Source: Terriglobus sp. TAA 43 (GTDB taxonomy: Bacteria; Acidobacteriota; Terriglobia; Terriglobales; Acidobacteriaceae). Taken from it: a stretch of DNA of 64,000 bases. The position numbers and the translations under genes were made by a program. Of the stretch, positions 16,299-25,801 are shown piece by piece (within the stretch, counting starts at the first letter, position 1; each line of letters begins with the position of its first letter). The stretch is from positions 2,232,001 to 2,296,000 of the forward strand of contig NZ_JUGR01000001.1 of NCBI RefSeq assembly GCF_000800015.1. Reading direction: 5' to 3'. The notes below the pieces were generated by a model that worked only from the letters and a program-made list of their open reading frames with translations, was not told the DNA's origin and searched no databases.

Positions 16299-19200
16299 CT
16301 ACTTAGCTGCTGGTTGCGTGCTTTGCGTATGCCACATACTGTTGCCGCGTGATGGATAAACCAGACGCACAGTGTTGATGGAGTAAGGCTCGGCGTTGAA
16401 TTCAACTTCATTTCCGTGCAGAGCGACCTGCGCACTGGAGTCCTTTACAGGCTGCTCCATCAGGTTGGTCTCCGTTGCCTGTGTTGCGCCCGCGGGAATA
16501 GTGATCTTCGCCCGCGTCTTTTCGCCCGCCCATTCATAAAAGCGGACTGTGAGGCTGTCATCATCCTCGCTCTTCTTGATCGCTGTCACAACGATGTTGT
16601 GCTGTGCAGCATGAACAAGAGAGTGATTCGACGGGAGGTCGCCGCCATGCGCAATCGCCTGCACAGCCTGCATCGGATAGTTAAATTCGTATCCACGCAG
16701 AACTGTATCGGCCTGCTTCCACGTAGCAGCATGCGGATAGAGCGAGTAGCCGAAGTGGTGATGACCACGGTCAGCCGTTGGATCGGGATAGAGCGGTGCA
16801 CGCAACAATGACAGGCGAAGCGTATTGCCAAGCGCATCGTATCCGTACTTCGAATCGTTGATAAGGCTCAAGCCATGCTCGCTATTGCCCAGGTCCGCCC
16901 ACTTCTGTGCTGAGACCTCAAAGCGCGCGGCATCAATGGCATTGTCACGCGTAGTAGGACGCTCGATGCTGCCGTACGGAATTTCATACGTTGCATTCGC
17001 GCTGGTTGCAGTGAGCGGGAAACTCGCTTTCAGCAGCACGTGAGTCTCATGCCAATCAATGTCATTCACCACGTCGACACGAGGCGAGTTGGCATACAGG
17101 GTAATGTCCTGCACAAAGGTGGACTTGCTCCAATGCCGCTTGATCTGAATGACGGAACGCAGTGGGCCGTGCTCGATTGTTTGGATGCTGTCGAGTTGTG
17201 TGATATCGGTTTCGTTCTTGTCGTATCCCTTGTCGATATTCCACGCGTCTTCAACACGGATGCTGTCGAGATTTACTTCCGTCAGGCCGCGGCCCAAGTC
17301 AACAAATGTCTCAAGCTTGTTGCCACATTGGTCGGGAGCGATGCTCTCAAACTTTGTGTCCTTGCGATACAGGCTCGTAATGCATCCAGTCTTCGGATCA
17401 AGCGTGACGCGCAGCAAGTTGTTTTCCAGCGTTGTGCCATGTACAGAAAGATCGCTTGGGACCGCGCGCTGACCGGGAACGGCATGCAGCACGGTGTATC
17501 CAATCGCGGGTACACTCTTCGGCTTCAGCAATAGCTGATATGTGTTGGTCACCTTGTCCTGCGACAACACCTGCATGGGTACGGGTTGATTATTCGCGTC
17601 AAGCACGCTGATGCCGGCCGGTGTTGCATGTGGCATCTGCACCGTGGCGGTGACCGCATCTGAACGATCCCAGCTCAGGCTGTTCCACACAATGACAGGA
17701 ACGCCCGGCTGCGCTGCCGTGTTGATGTGGTGCTGCAACTCGCTGATAGCATTCTCCTCAGCTTCATTGGCGATGCGATGCGCTTCGTCGTAGTCATGCT
17801 TTGCATCGACATATGCTGCAGCAATCGCAGTCCCCGATGCGACATCATGAAACTCGTTGAACGCCTTCTTCTTCCATGCCTGCGTGAAGGATTCACCGGG
17901 ATAGTTCAGTCCACTCAGCCATGCGAGCGACGAAAACTTCTCCGCATCCAACAGCCACTGATCACTGCGACGCATATGGGCCTTCTGGTCGCTGTGTGTG
18001 GTGTAAGTGCCGCGATGATGCTCGAGATAGATTTCATCGTTCCACACAGGCAGGCTGATCTTGCCCGCAGCAGATGCTGGCAACCGCGTGTTTCCTGCGG
18101 CAAGCGTTTTGTAGTTCCAGACGGGCATGCCAGTCGTAGCTACCTGCGCATTCATGTCATCAAAGAATGCCTGCGACGTACGGAACTCCACACGCGGATA
18201 GACACGCTTCGGGTTTGACCAGTTGATGCCGTTCTGAATGGCCGTGCGTGCATCGTAGATATTGAGACGGCCAAGGCTGGGTCCGTAGACGTGCATCAGT
18301 TGCTTCTGGCCTGGGTTCAGTTCTATCGCAACAGCCGCGTCATGCGCAATCTCAGACGCTTCCGTGTCTTTCACGATGTCGTGCGGGAAGTACGAAAGCA
18401 CACGGCTGCCATCCGGTGACTGCCACCAGAAAAGTTTTAGCGGCAATTGATTCGTGTCGTTATAACGGAGCTTCTGCGTAACGAAGTAATCGATACCGGA
18501 CTTTTTATAAATCTGCGGAAGCTGCCAGTCGTAACCGAAGGAATCAACGTTCCATCCAATCTTGACGTCATAGTTGAACTTTTTCTGGAAGTACCGCTTG
18601 CCCAGCAACAACTGGCGCACCTGCGATTCGCCATCGGTCATGTTGAGGTCGGGCTCAATCCACATGCCGCCCACCGGCTCCCAACGCCCTTCCTTCACAC
18701 GCTTCTGAATCTCGCTGAACAGTGCAGGAAACTTCTCTTCGATCCACTCGTAGTACTGCGCGCTGGACTGCGAGAAGATGTACTGCGGATATTCGTGCAT
18801 CATCTCAATCGCGCTGGCGAACGTGAAGTGGACCTGATCAACACCTTCAGAGGCAGTCCACAACCAGGCCGCATCAATGTGTGCGTCGCCGGTAAGTTGG
18901 ATGAAGAATTTCTTGAGCACCGGTTGCAACGGCTCCAGCGCAGCTTGTGCCTTAACCATGGAAGCATCAAAAGCAGCCTGATCGTTGTGATCCAGCGCGC
19001 TCAAATTAACAGAAGATGCTGCTGCATCCAGAAGCTTCTCCTGAGCTGCGAGCTGATCCTTATCTGAGATAAGAGCTGGCAGAAGCTCTGCCGCTGAAGC
19101 AAGCTCCGTAGCAAGCGCAGTCGGATCCGGACGATTCGGCACAAAGTTCACATCAACATAAGCACCTTCAAAATGCTTGATGTCCGTGCTCGGCGGCATC

Positions 19201-19691
19201 TTCACCGCGATCAGAATCTTGTCGCCAGGCTTCGCGCTATCAATGACAGTGCGTGGTCCAATGTATGTTCCTTCTGTGTCCTTACGGCCGTTGTAATAGA
19301 TCACTTCATACAGGTACCCGCGGCCCGGGCCATAACCACCGACGTCCACTTTGAACGTAATGCGCGCGCCCGTTAGATCGTAGCCATTCAGTGTCTTCGG
19401 CACCTCGATCCACCGACGAATCCAAATCTCTTCCTTCGGCGCAACAAACGGAAGCTTGATCGTCTTCCAGTTAGAAGTATCGAGGGCTGGGTTTTCACCA
19501 TGTTCAATCGGCCCTTCGTGATACTGCCATTCGCGCGCGTCGAGCGATGCAAACGAGGACAGCCGCTGCACAACAGCTTGCCCCTGTGGAGAGAACTTGT
19601 AAGAAGGCGCAACGTTGGACTGCGCCATCAGCGGCACAGCGAGAGTCGCAACGGAGGCGAGCACGGCAAGGAAACGCGGCGTGGAATACAT
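16299..19691 (-). CDS. Secreted alpha-mannosidase, GH38
   Basis: A 1130-residue exported enzyme with a Sec signal (MYSTPRFLAVLASVATLAVPLMAQ). Residues 50-185 form a jelly-roll-like domain. The GH38 catalytic domain begins near 263 with TGDAHIDAAWLWT (zinc ligands His271 and Asp273) and continues through GGMWIEPDLN and GWNVDSFGYDWQLPQI, whose Asp383 corresponds to the retaining nucleophile. The long C-terminal beta domains match the length of full bacterial GH38 proteins. Retaining alpha-mannosidases release mannose from alpha-mannosides. Minus strand, 186 bases after the TonB receptor gene and probably in the same PfkB-receptor-mannosidase unit. The signal peptide suggests periplasmic or surface action on imported or bound mannosides. 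Confidence 0.93.
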   Translation of the reverse strand: MYSTPRFLAVLASVATLAVPLMAQSNVAPSYKFSPQGQAVVQRLSSFASLDAREWQYHEGPIEHGENPALDTSNWKTIKLPFVAPKEEIWIRRWIEVPKTLNGYDLTGARITFKVDVGGYGPGRGYLYEVIYYNGRKDTEGTYIGPRTVIDSAKPGDKILIAVKMPPSTDIKHFEGAYVDVNFVPNRPDPTALATELASAAELLPALISDKDQLAAQEKLLDAAASSVNLSALDHNDQAAFDASMVKAQAALEPLQPVLKKFFIQLTGDAHIDAAWLWTASEGVDQVHFTFASAIEMMHEYPQYIFSQSSAQYYEWIEEKFPALFSEIQKRVKEGRWEPVGGMWIEPDLNMTDGESQVRQLLLGKRYFQKKFNYDVKIGWNVDSFGYDWQLPQIYKKSGIDYFVTQKLRYNDTNQLPLKLFWWQSPDGSRVLSYFPHDIVKDTEASEIAHDAAVAIELNPGQKQLMHVYGPSLGRLNIYDARTAIQNGINWSNPKRVYPRVEFRTSQAFFDDMNAQVATTGMPVWNYKTLAAGNTRLPASAAGKISLPVWNDEIYLEHHRGTYTTHSDQKAHMRRSDQWLLDAEKFSSLAWLSGLNYPGESFTQAWKKKAFNEFHDVASGTAIAAAYVDAKHDYDEAHRIANEAEENAISELQHHINTAAQPGVPVIVWNSLSWDRSDAVTATVQMPHATPAGISVLDANNQPVPMQVLSQDKVTNTYQLLLKPKSVPAIGYTVLHAVPGQRAVPSDLSVHGTTLENNLLRVTLDPKTGCITSLYRKDTKFESIAPDQCGNKLETFVDLGRGLTEVNLDSIRVEDAWNIDKGYDKNETDITQLDSIQTIEHGPLRSVIQIKRHWSKSTFVQDITLYANSPRVDVVNDIDWHETHVLLKASFPLTATSANATYEIPYGSIERPTTRDNAIDAARFEVSAQKWADLGNSEHGLSLINDSKYGYDALGNTLRLSLLRAPLYPDPTADRGHHHFGYSLYPHAATWKQADTVLRGYEFNYPMQAVQAIAHGGDLPSNHSLVHAAQHNIVVTAIKKSEDDDSLTVRFYEWAGEKTRAKITIPAGATQATETNLMEQPVKDSSAQVALHGNEVEFNAEPYSINTVRLVYPSRGNSMWHTQSTQPAAK

Positions 19692-19824
19692 ATCTTGGGT
19701 CCACCTATTGTGTTGGGCTGAAGCTCAACCGTCGGACTGCGTTCCCGATCGATTCGATAGACTCAGCATCCTTCGTACGGGAAAGGGCGGAGATGCCCAA
19801 AGGCCATCACCGCCCCTCCTTAAT

Positions 19825-19868
19825 AGAACCCGCAGCACCGAAATGTAAAGGTAACTGCGGGGTTTTCT
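19825..19868 (-). terminator. Weak terminator-like hairpin after the TonB receptor gene
   Basis: Arms AACCCGCAG (19827-19835) and CTGCGGGGTT (19855-19864) with a 19-base loop, followed on the minus strand by TTCTATT. It may only partly separate the receptor gene from the mannosidase gene. Confidence 0.35.
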
Positions 19869-19877
19869 AGTTCGATG

Positions 19878-22800
19878 TTAGAACTCGACCTTCATCGAGA
19901 ACTGGATGAACCGCGGCAGATTGCTCTGGTCCATTGCACCTGCAATCTTGCCAAAGTTTCCGTTGTTCACGTCAGAGATTGGGCCGTTAAAGAACTGTGG
20001 AGAGTTGAAAGCGTTGATGAAGTCAGCACGGAAGGCTGCATTCACATGCTCGGTGATTTTGTTGTTCTTCGTGAGTGAGATATCGATGTTGTGCACGCCC
20101 GGCAGGCGAACGCTGGAGAGACGCGTTTTCCAGGTTTGCAACTCATTCGCCTGACGAACGCGCCACACAGCCGTTTCACCGCTTTGGCAGGTACCGTTTA
20201 CAGACCCGCAATTATTGAACCAACGAGCCAGGGTCGGATTCGCCAGAGCGGGATTGCCAATTGGCACAGAGTTCGTGCTGTTCGTCAGATCAAGCGGCAT
20301 ACCTGCCTGCAGACGTACTAGCGATCCCATATCCCATCCGCTGATTGCCCAGCGTACCGGAGCTACCAGATGCGATCCATAGGCGCGATTAGAGCCAAAG
20401 GGTAACTGCCACAGAAGGCTGATCTGCATGTTACGCGGAATGTCCCACGCTGCAATCACCTTCTGCAGTTGCGTGTCCTGAGGGTTCGAATAGAGCTTCT
20501 GATCCAGCTGCTTGGACATGGTGTATTGCACCGAGAAATCCAGGCCATAGGACAGGCGCTTCTGCAGCACAAACTGAGCGGCGTTGTAGCTGGAAGTTCC
20601 GATGGGAATGTACTGCTCTGTGATACCGCTGGTGCCTGTAATTGTGCCCACGAGGAACTGCGGGTACGGTGCCAACAGCTGCTGCCGCTGAACCGTTGCA
20701 CCGTTCAATGCCGTTCCAGGAAGCAGACCAGCAAATGGATTTGCGACGCTTGCCGTCAGGTAAGCATTGCCATAACCGATTGCGCTCAGAGGAACTGCGT
20801 TGATCTGATGGTTAACGGGCAGACGTCCGAAGCGCGTTCCCACATACGACGCGGTGAACAGAAAGTCCTTGGGGAACTGATGTTGAACGCCAAAGGAGAA
20901 CTGCTGTACCGTGGCCGGTTTCGCATTCTGGCTTGCATACGAGAAGCTCTGTCCCAAGTAGGTCTTCAGACCGTTGGATGCGTAGGAAGGTGCCTGAACG
21001 CTGCTGTTTGGGAACGGATCGGTCAGCGTGTTCGCCGGAACACCTGCCGAAACCGACGTGACCATGTTGGTCGTGTAGCTGAAGCCAGGTGCTTCGCCTG
21101 GATCATTCACAACCTGTCCATAAAGCAATCCATAGCCGCCACGCAGCACGGTATTTTTATCAACCTGATAGGTAGCGCCGAAGCGCGGTCCCAGGTTACC
21201 CCACTTCTGATTCGTAACGTTGCGCGGTTGCCCATTGACACCGGCAAATACCAGGCCGCCGTAAAGCGATTGTCCCGGAACAGCCAACGGATTTGGGGTC
21301 GACGGATTGAAGGTTGCCAATCCGTTGAACCGGTCGGTAAGTGGTCCTTGATAATCCCAGCGCAGTCCCACATTCAGGGTCAGATTCTTCCGGACGCGCA
21401 CATCGTCCTGGAAATACAGCGAGAACATCTTTACCTGGCGTGTTGGGAAGCTGTTCACGTCGATAGAGCCCGATTGTGGTGTGCCCATCAGGAACGAAGC
21501 AATCGCATTGCCCGATGTGGAATTTACAGCGTTAGGATTCGAACCAGTGAACTGCTGGTCAAAAACGAACTTGCCAGAGCTATTACCAGGGCTTTGCACG
21601 TTGTTACGCAGCAGTCGCATATCAATGCCGGCTGTCATATTGTTATTGCCAGCGGTCTTAGCTACCGAAGCGCCAATCGTGTAGTTGTAGCTCGTGGTGA
21701 TGTTCGGCGGAGTTGCGCCTGCACCGTTGTAGTTAGCCCAGGTAAATTGCGGGAAGATGTTTGCTGCTTGACCAGCGAAGCCGGACGAGAATCCGAGTGC
21801 GCTGGGTCCCGTTCCCACACCTTGAGATCCACCACTTGCCGACTTGAAACGCTCAAGACCGACACGTACGGTAGCCACGGTCGTTGGATTCACGATCCGA
21901 GTAAGCTGTACCGTTCCGTTGTGGTTTTCACGTGTAAACGGATTATTCGTGCTCGTATCCGCAATGTTCAGAGCGGAAGTTGTCGAGTAACGGAAACCAC
22001 GTGCTTCCGTGAGCGAGTTACGAGAATAGCGCCCGAAGATACGCGTCGCATCGCTCATGGTGTAGTCCACGCGCACCGTATTTTCCGGAAAGTAGTCAGT
22101 AAACTTACGGCTGCCAGGGCCATTCGTCAGGTTATTCAGCCCGGTAATAGGAGCATTTTTAACATTGCCAGAAGGAACCATCGACAGGACCTTCAGAGCA
22201 ACGGGATTCATCGGACGGCTGAGGTTCTTCAGGTTGTTTCCCGGAACCGGAGTACGCGTCAACACACCATTTACGGTTGTCGTCGAGAAAGGATCATAGA
22301 TCGTTATCAATTTTCCGTTTGCATCAACCGTCTGCGAGAAGTCGCCGACCTTCTGCAGATCGGTCGGCACGGAAACAACAAACGGATCCGGGATGCTCTG
22401 CCGAAGATCTTCAAACGTATACGCGGCAAAGAGCTTGTTCTTCAGGATGGGCCCGGTAATGTTGAAGCCGAAGATGTTGATGTGCGAAGAAGAACGCGGT
22501 TGTCCGGTGTAGTTGCTATTGAAGGTATTCGCGTTGAGAACCGTGTTCTGGAGGAACTCCCACGCAGACCCATGGAACTGGTTCGTACCACTCTTGGTCA
22601 GGATGTTGGTAATACCACCAAGCGACCATCCGTATGCAGCGTCGTAGTTCGTGGTGTGCACACGCACTTCGCTTGTGGCTTCCTGCGTTGGAATGTAGGA
22701 GGCTGATGCACCGTTCTGGAGGGCGCTCATGCCATCCACCAGAATTTCGTTCGTGCTATTGGGTGATCCGTTAACGGAGATGCCCGACGTACCTGCAATA

Positions 22801-23333
22801 TCAAATGCACGAAGACGTGTATCGGATGACGTGACCAGAACGCCAGGTACGGAGAAGATCGCCGAAATAGGATTGCGACCCTGCGTTGGCAGAGCCATCA
22901 ACTTCTCCTGCCCCAGCGCTGTGGACTGTGTAGCAGTCTCTGTCTCAAGCTGTGCAGCGGACGCTGTCACGGTGACGTTTTCGCTCACGTTACCGGGAGT
23001 AAGGGTGAAATCGATGGCAGCACGCTCAGCAATTGCAAGCTGCACACCATTGCGGATGCTCGTGGTGAACGAGGGCTGCTGAACGGTGATGGAATATTGT
23101 CCCGGGTTCAACGCGACCACGTGATAGTAGCCGTCTTCACCAGTAACCGTCGTCGAGGATACACCTGTCTGGACATTCAGGACGACGACCTTGGCGCCCG
23201 GCAACGCAGCGCCACCGCTGTCTGTTACCTGACCATCCAGCGTCGCCTGTGTGCCCTGCGCGAACAGCGGAGCGGAGCACAAAAATACGAGAGATGCCAG
23301 CCCTGGGAGGGACCGTGTAGAACGAAAGTACAT
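19878..23333 (-). CDS. Oar-like TonB-dependent outer-membrane receptor
   Basis: A 1151-residue outer-membrane protein. It has a Sec signal (to about residue 25), then a carboxypeptidase-regulatory-like/SdrD-B-like domain (TQATLDGQVTDSGGAALPGAKVVVLNVQTG), a plug-like region with LPTQGRNPISAIF and INGSPNSTNEILVDGM-type sequence, and a long barrel with many 'NLTLNVGLRWDYQGP'-type strands. It ends in an aromatic residue (SMKVEF), as barrel proteins do. This Oar-type architecture is characteristically expanded in Acidobacteriota. It likely imports or binds oligosaccharides for the co-encoded alpha-mannosidase. CTGGAGG ribosome site 7 bases before the ATG. Downstream of the PfkB kinase gene (179-base gap). 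Confidence 0.93.
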   Translation of the reverse strand: MYFRSTRSLPGLASLVFLCSAPLFAQGTQATLDGQVTDSGGAALPGAKVVVLNVQTGVSSTTVTGEDGYYHVVALNPGQYSITVQQPSFTTSIRNGVQLAIAERAAIDFTLTPGNVSENVTVTASAAQLETETATQSTALGQEKLMALPTQGRNPISAIFSVPGVLVTSSDTRLRAFDIAGTSGISVNGSPNSTNEILVDGMSALQNGASASYIPTQEATSEVRVHTTNYDAAYGWSLGGITNILTKSGTNQFHGSAWEFLQNTVLNANTFNSNYTGQPRSSSHINIFGFNITGPILKNKLFAAYTFEDLRQSIPDPFVVSVPTDLQKVGDFSQTVDANGKLITIYDPFSTTTVNGVLTRTPVPGNNLKNLSRPMNPVALKVLSMVPSGNVKNAPITGLNNLTNGPGSRKFTDYFPENTVRVDYTMSDATRIFGRYSRNSLTEARGFRYSTTSALNIADTSTNNPFTRENHNGTVQLTRIVNPTTVATVRVGLERFKSASGGSQGVGTGPSALGFSSGFAGQAANIFPQFTWANYNGAGATPPNITTSYNYTIGASVAKTAGNNNMTAGIDMRLLRNNVQSPGNSSGKFVFDQQFTGSNPNAVNSTSGNAIASFLMGTPQSGSIDVNSFPTRQVKMFSLYFQDDVRVRKNLTLNVGLRWDYQGPLTDRFNGLATFNPSTPNPLAVPGQSLYGGLVFAGVNGQPRNVTNQKWGNLGPRFGATYQVDKNTVLRGGYGLLYGQVVNDPGEAPGFSYTTNMVTSVSAGVPANTLTDPFPNSSVQAPSYASNGLKTYLGQSFSYASQNAKPATVQQFSFGVQHQFPKDFLFTASYVGTRFGRLPVNHQINAVPLSAIGYGNAYLTASVANPFAGLLPGTALNGATVQRQQLLAPYPQFLVGTITGTSGITEQYIPIGTSSYNAAQFVLQKRLSYGLDFSVQYTMSKQLDQKLYSNPQDTQLQKVIAAWDIPRNMQISLLWQLPFGSNRAYGSHLVAPVRWAISGWDMGSLVRLQAGMPLDLTNSTNSVPIGNPALANPTLARWFNNCGSVNGTCQSGETAVWRVRQANELQTWKTRLSSVRLPGVHNIDISLTKNNKITEHVNAAFRADFINAFNSPQFFNGPISDVNNGNFGKIAGAMDQSNLPRFIQFSMKVEF

Positions 23334-23512
23334 TGTGTTGCCTCCAGTTAAGTTGGTCGCGGACGAAGTGTTTCTGCAAAGAAAACTGCGGCAAATAACA
23401 CAATCAGGAGCTTCGTCTACGAATTTTGGGCACTGCTCACCCGGGCCGGTCGGGCGAAAGTTGCTTGCGCCGTTTGACCAGGCTGCTCAGTACTCGATGT
23501 TGAGTGGTCGCT

Positions 23513-24592
23513 TTACGGGTATCGCACTCCCGCTGCTGCCAGAATTTCGGCCGGCGACGCGGTGCCGGTCGTTTGAAGCTTTTTCACGGTCACGGTAGCC
23601 GCAAGGTTTGCCAGCGTGGCAGCCTGCAACGGTGTTGCCCCTGTCGCCAGGGCGGCAGCAATCGTTGCAACCACGGTGTCTCCTGCGCCTACTGTGTCGA
23701 TCGGGCTTTCAATAGGCCATCCTGCGATCAACGAAACTCTTCCATCGGCCGCCACGGCGATTCCCTTGTCACCGCGTGTAATAAAGGTCGGCTTGGAAGT
23801 GCGTTCGTAGATACGTGTTGCAAACTCGATGGCTCGTTCATCTTCATGCAGCGATTCAGGAGCTTCATTGAGAAGCTTTGCTGCTTCGCCCATGTTCACC
23901 TTCAGAAGAGCACCGGAGAATTTCTCCAGGTGGTGGCGTGCGTCCACAAGGAACACAGCCTTCTTCGAACTTGCAATGATGTCGTTCAAACGTTCAATCA
24001 GCTTTGGCGAGGACACACCGGTCTCTACCTGCTGATTGAGAATCACCACATCGTGCTTCGCTGCAGCGCTCTCCAATCGCTCCAGCAAACGTTCCGTAAC
24101 GGATTCGCTCGATTCATTAAATCCACCGAAGTCGATCCGGCCTTCTTCCAGATTTCCGATGCATGGCTTGGCATAAACCATGGTTTGCCATGCGGCATCC
24201 TCGATGACATCGCAACTGCAATTGCGATAATCCGTCAGCATGCTATGCATCACTGCTCCGAATGGATCGGTACCACTGATGCCGATAGCCTGAACATGCC
24301 CTACATTCAGCGCTGCCAGATTCGCAACCACATTGCCAGCGCCGCCGAGTGAGTACCTCTGCCGTTGTACGCGCCGCACCTTCAGGCCTGTCTCCAGCGA
24401 ATACTCCTCTTCGCCTTCATGCAGGTCCCAATAGGCATCAATACAAAAATCACCAAAGACCGCCAATGAGCTTGACTCCATACGAGTCAGAACAGACGAG
24501 AACCATTGATGAACATCTTCGGAGGCGCGTAGCCCCTCTTTCGTGACCGGCTTGGCGGCCTCTTGTTGGTGTTGTTTTTGCACGTAAAGCAA
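23513..24592 (-). CDS. PfkB-family carbohydrate kinase (RfaE-type)
   Basis: A 359-residue sugar kinase of the ribokinase/PfkB superfamily. It has the N-terminal strand LAVFGDFCIDAYWD, the sugar-binding GGAGNVVANLAAL motif, NQQV, and the C-terminal ATP/anion-hole signature DTVGAGDTVVATIAAAL with catalytic Asp. Closest in layout to the kinase half of heptose enzymes (RfaE/HldE), but no cytidylyltransferase domain follows and the neighbours are sugar-uptake genes, so it may phosphorylate a hexose or deoxyhexose product. A TTG at 24592 or GTG 24583 are the likely starts; the first ATG (24481) would leave almost no sequence before the first strand. A regulon operator lies 45 bases upstream. Confidence 0.85.
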   Translation of the reverse strand: MLYVQKQHQQEAAKPVTKEGLRASEDVHQWFSSVLTRMESSSLAVFGDFCIDAYWDLHEGEEEYSLETGLKVRRVQRQRYSLGGAGNVVANLAALNVGHVQAIGISGTDPFGAVMHSMLTDYRNCSCDVIEDAAWQTMVYAKPCIGNLEEGRIDFGGFNESSESVTERLLERLESAAAKHDVVILNQQVETGVSSPKLIERLNDIIASSKKAVFLVDARHHLEKFSGALLKVNMGEAAKLLNEAPESLHEDERAIEFATRIYERTSKPTFITRGDKGIAVAADGRVSLIAGWPIESPIDTVGAGDTVVATIAAALATGATPLQAATLANLAATVTVKKLQTTGTASPAEILAAAGVRYP

Positions 24593-24918
24593 ACTATGAG
24601 GACGTAAACATGACTGGCAAGCACGCGACCGGAAAAGCTGTACTTACGTGCTATGGAGGATGTGACGGCGAACTCCGGACCCGTCTGAAATAAGAGGAAT
24701 CGCGCGGGTTCATGCGCTGAACAGCCCCAGATACAGCACCTTGGTTATTCTTAGTGCATTAAAAGTGAGTACGGTATTTGTCTTGAATATTTGAGCCAAT
24801 ACCAACTGCTGCCAGTACGCCTGTAAGTACAGGAAAAGGGGTAAGTGAGAACACATGCAGGACGCTCACACATTACTTTGGAATTTGTCTGCTTAAACCA
24901 ACAAACAAGAGGAGTGCA
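24593..24918. promoter_or_regulatory. Divergent promoter region with two regulon operators
   Basis: A 326-base gene-free stretch between the PfkB kinase (minus) and the endonuclease/phosphatase-fold gene (plus). It holds two copies of the sugar-regulon palindrome: GCTGTACTTACGTG at 24637-24650 (11 of 14, kinase side) and the perfect CCTGTAAGTACAGG at 24820-24833 (about 85 bases before the plus-strand gene). I see no small open frame with a ribosome site. Confidence 0.6.
24820..24833. promoter_or_regulatory. Sugar-regulon operator, copy 4 (perfect CCTGTAAGTACAGG)
   Basis: Perfect 6-2-6 palindrome. It shares CCTGTAAGTACAG with the site at the regulator's own promoter (11200), 13.6 kb away. Copy 3, the imperfect 24637-24650 site, is on the other side of the same intergenic region. 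Confidence 0.6.
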
Positions 24919-25797
24919 ATGGAACCGCTGCAAGTATGGTCTCTCAACGGGGAACGTTTTATAGGTGATACTCCCGAGGAGATACCATCGACAGTTAACT
25001 GGCTCAAGGGCTTATCAGATCCCGATGCCGTGGTTCCTGACGTTCTTTGCCTGCAGGACTTTCGCGCCAGTATGGTTGCGTATCTCAGCCCACTGCCTTA
25101 CTTCTCATTTGTTCCTATGACCATTCAGAGCTTCTGGGGCAAACGAGAATCTCTCGGCATCTGCATCGCATCACGTTGGCCCATCGATGAAATTGAAATC
25201 CATCACACATGGGGCGACGGCGTTGTACGCGACCTGGAGGGCGTAGGCGAAGACAACCAACGCACGAAGCCGCTCGATGAATCCGACGCACTCATCCTCA
25301 AGACGCAGAACCGCATCGCGGTTGCCTGCAGTGTGCATCGTCCCGGTGATGAAAAGCCCTTTCGCGTTGCCACGCATCATGGCTTCTGGGTACGTGACGG
25401 CATCCCCACTGCAAACCAGATGGACAGTACCGTTTCCGTCTGCCGCTTCCTCGAAGAACAAGGAAAGCGTTATGGCGGTTTGCTCTACGCAGCCGATTAC
25501 AACCCGGACAAAGAGGGCAACGTACTACGCACGTATGAGCAATTCGGCGGCGTGGATTGTGTCCCGCTCGAAATACAGACAACCCTGGCTACGCATCATC
25601 CTGCGTACCGCTTTGGCATTCGCTCCGATTGCATGATGGTCTGGCCCGACAGCGAAGGGCAGTATCACTATGCCGTCGAAGATATTCACCTGGACCCAAC
25701 TCCCGGCAGCGATCACGATATGCTCTGCGGCAGAGTCAGCTTTCTTGATGCACCGCTGGAGAATACCTTCGGACATCTGACCGCCATCTGCCGATAG
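24919..25797 (+). CDS. Endonuclease/exonuclease/phosphatase-fold protein
   Basis: A 292-residue protein with the order of motifs of the EEP superfamily (metal-dependent phosphodiesterases and phosphatases): an N-terminal 'VWSLNGE' strand with the Asn, VLCLQDF where the family has QE, ATHHGFWVRDG with the His, YAADYNPD corresponding to (G)D-x-N, and SDHDML as the terminal SDH. The metal-binding glutamate appears to be aspartate here (LQD). No signal peptide, so cytoplasmic. GAGGAG ribosome site. It follows a regulon operator that it shares with sugar genes; what phosphoester it acts on is unknown. Convergent with the TRIC gene, 4 bases apart. Confidence 0.65.
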   Translation: MEPLQVWSLNGERFIGDTPEEIPSTVNWLKGLSDPDAVVPDVLCLQDFRASMVAYLSPLPYFSFVPMTIQSFWGKRESLGICIASRWPIDEIEIHHTWGDGVVRDLEGVGEDNQRTKPLDESDALILKTQNRIAVACSVHRPGDEKPFRVATHHGFWVRDGIPTANQMDSTVSVCRFLEEQGKRYGGLLYAADYNPDKEGNVLRTYEQFGGVDCVPLEIQTTLATHHPAYRFGIRSDCMMVWPDSEGQYHYAVEDIHLDPTPGSDHDMLCGRVSFLDAPLENTFGHLTAICR

Positions 25798-25801
25798 ACG
25801 T

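Noticed and set aside
20469-22706. A 745-codon open frame antisense to the TonB receptor gene
   Set aside because: The opposite strand encodes a complete, well-supported receptor. The antisense product is Arg/Cys-rich, has no domain and no ribosome site.
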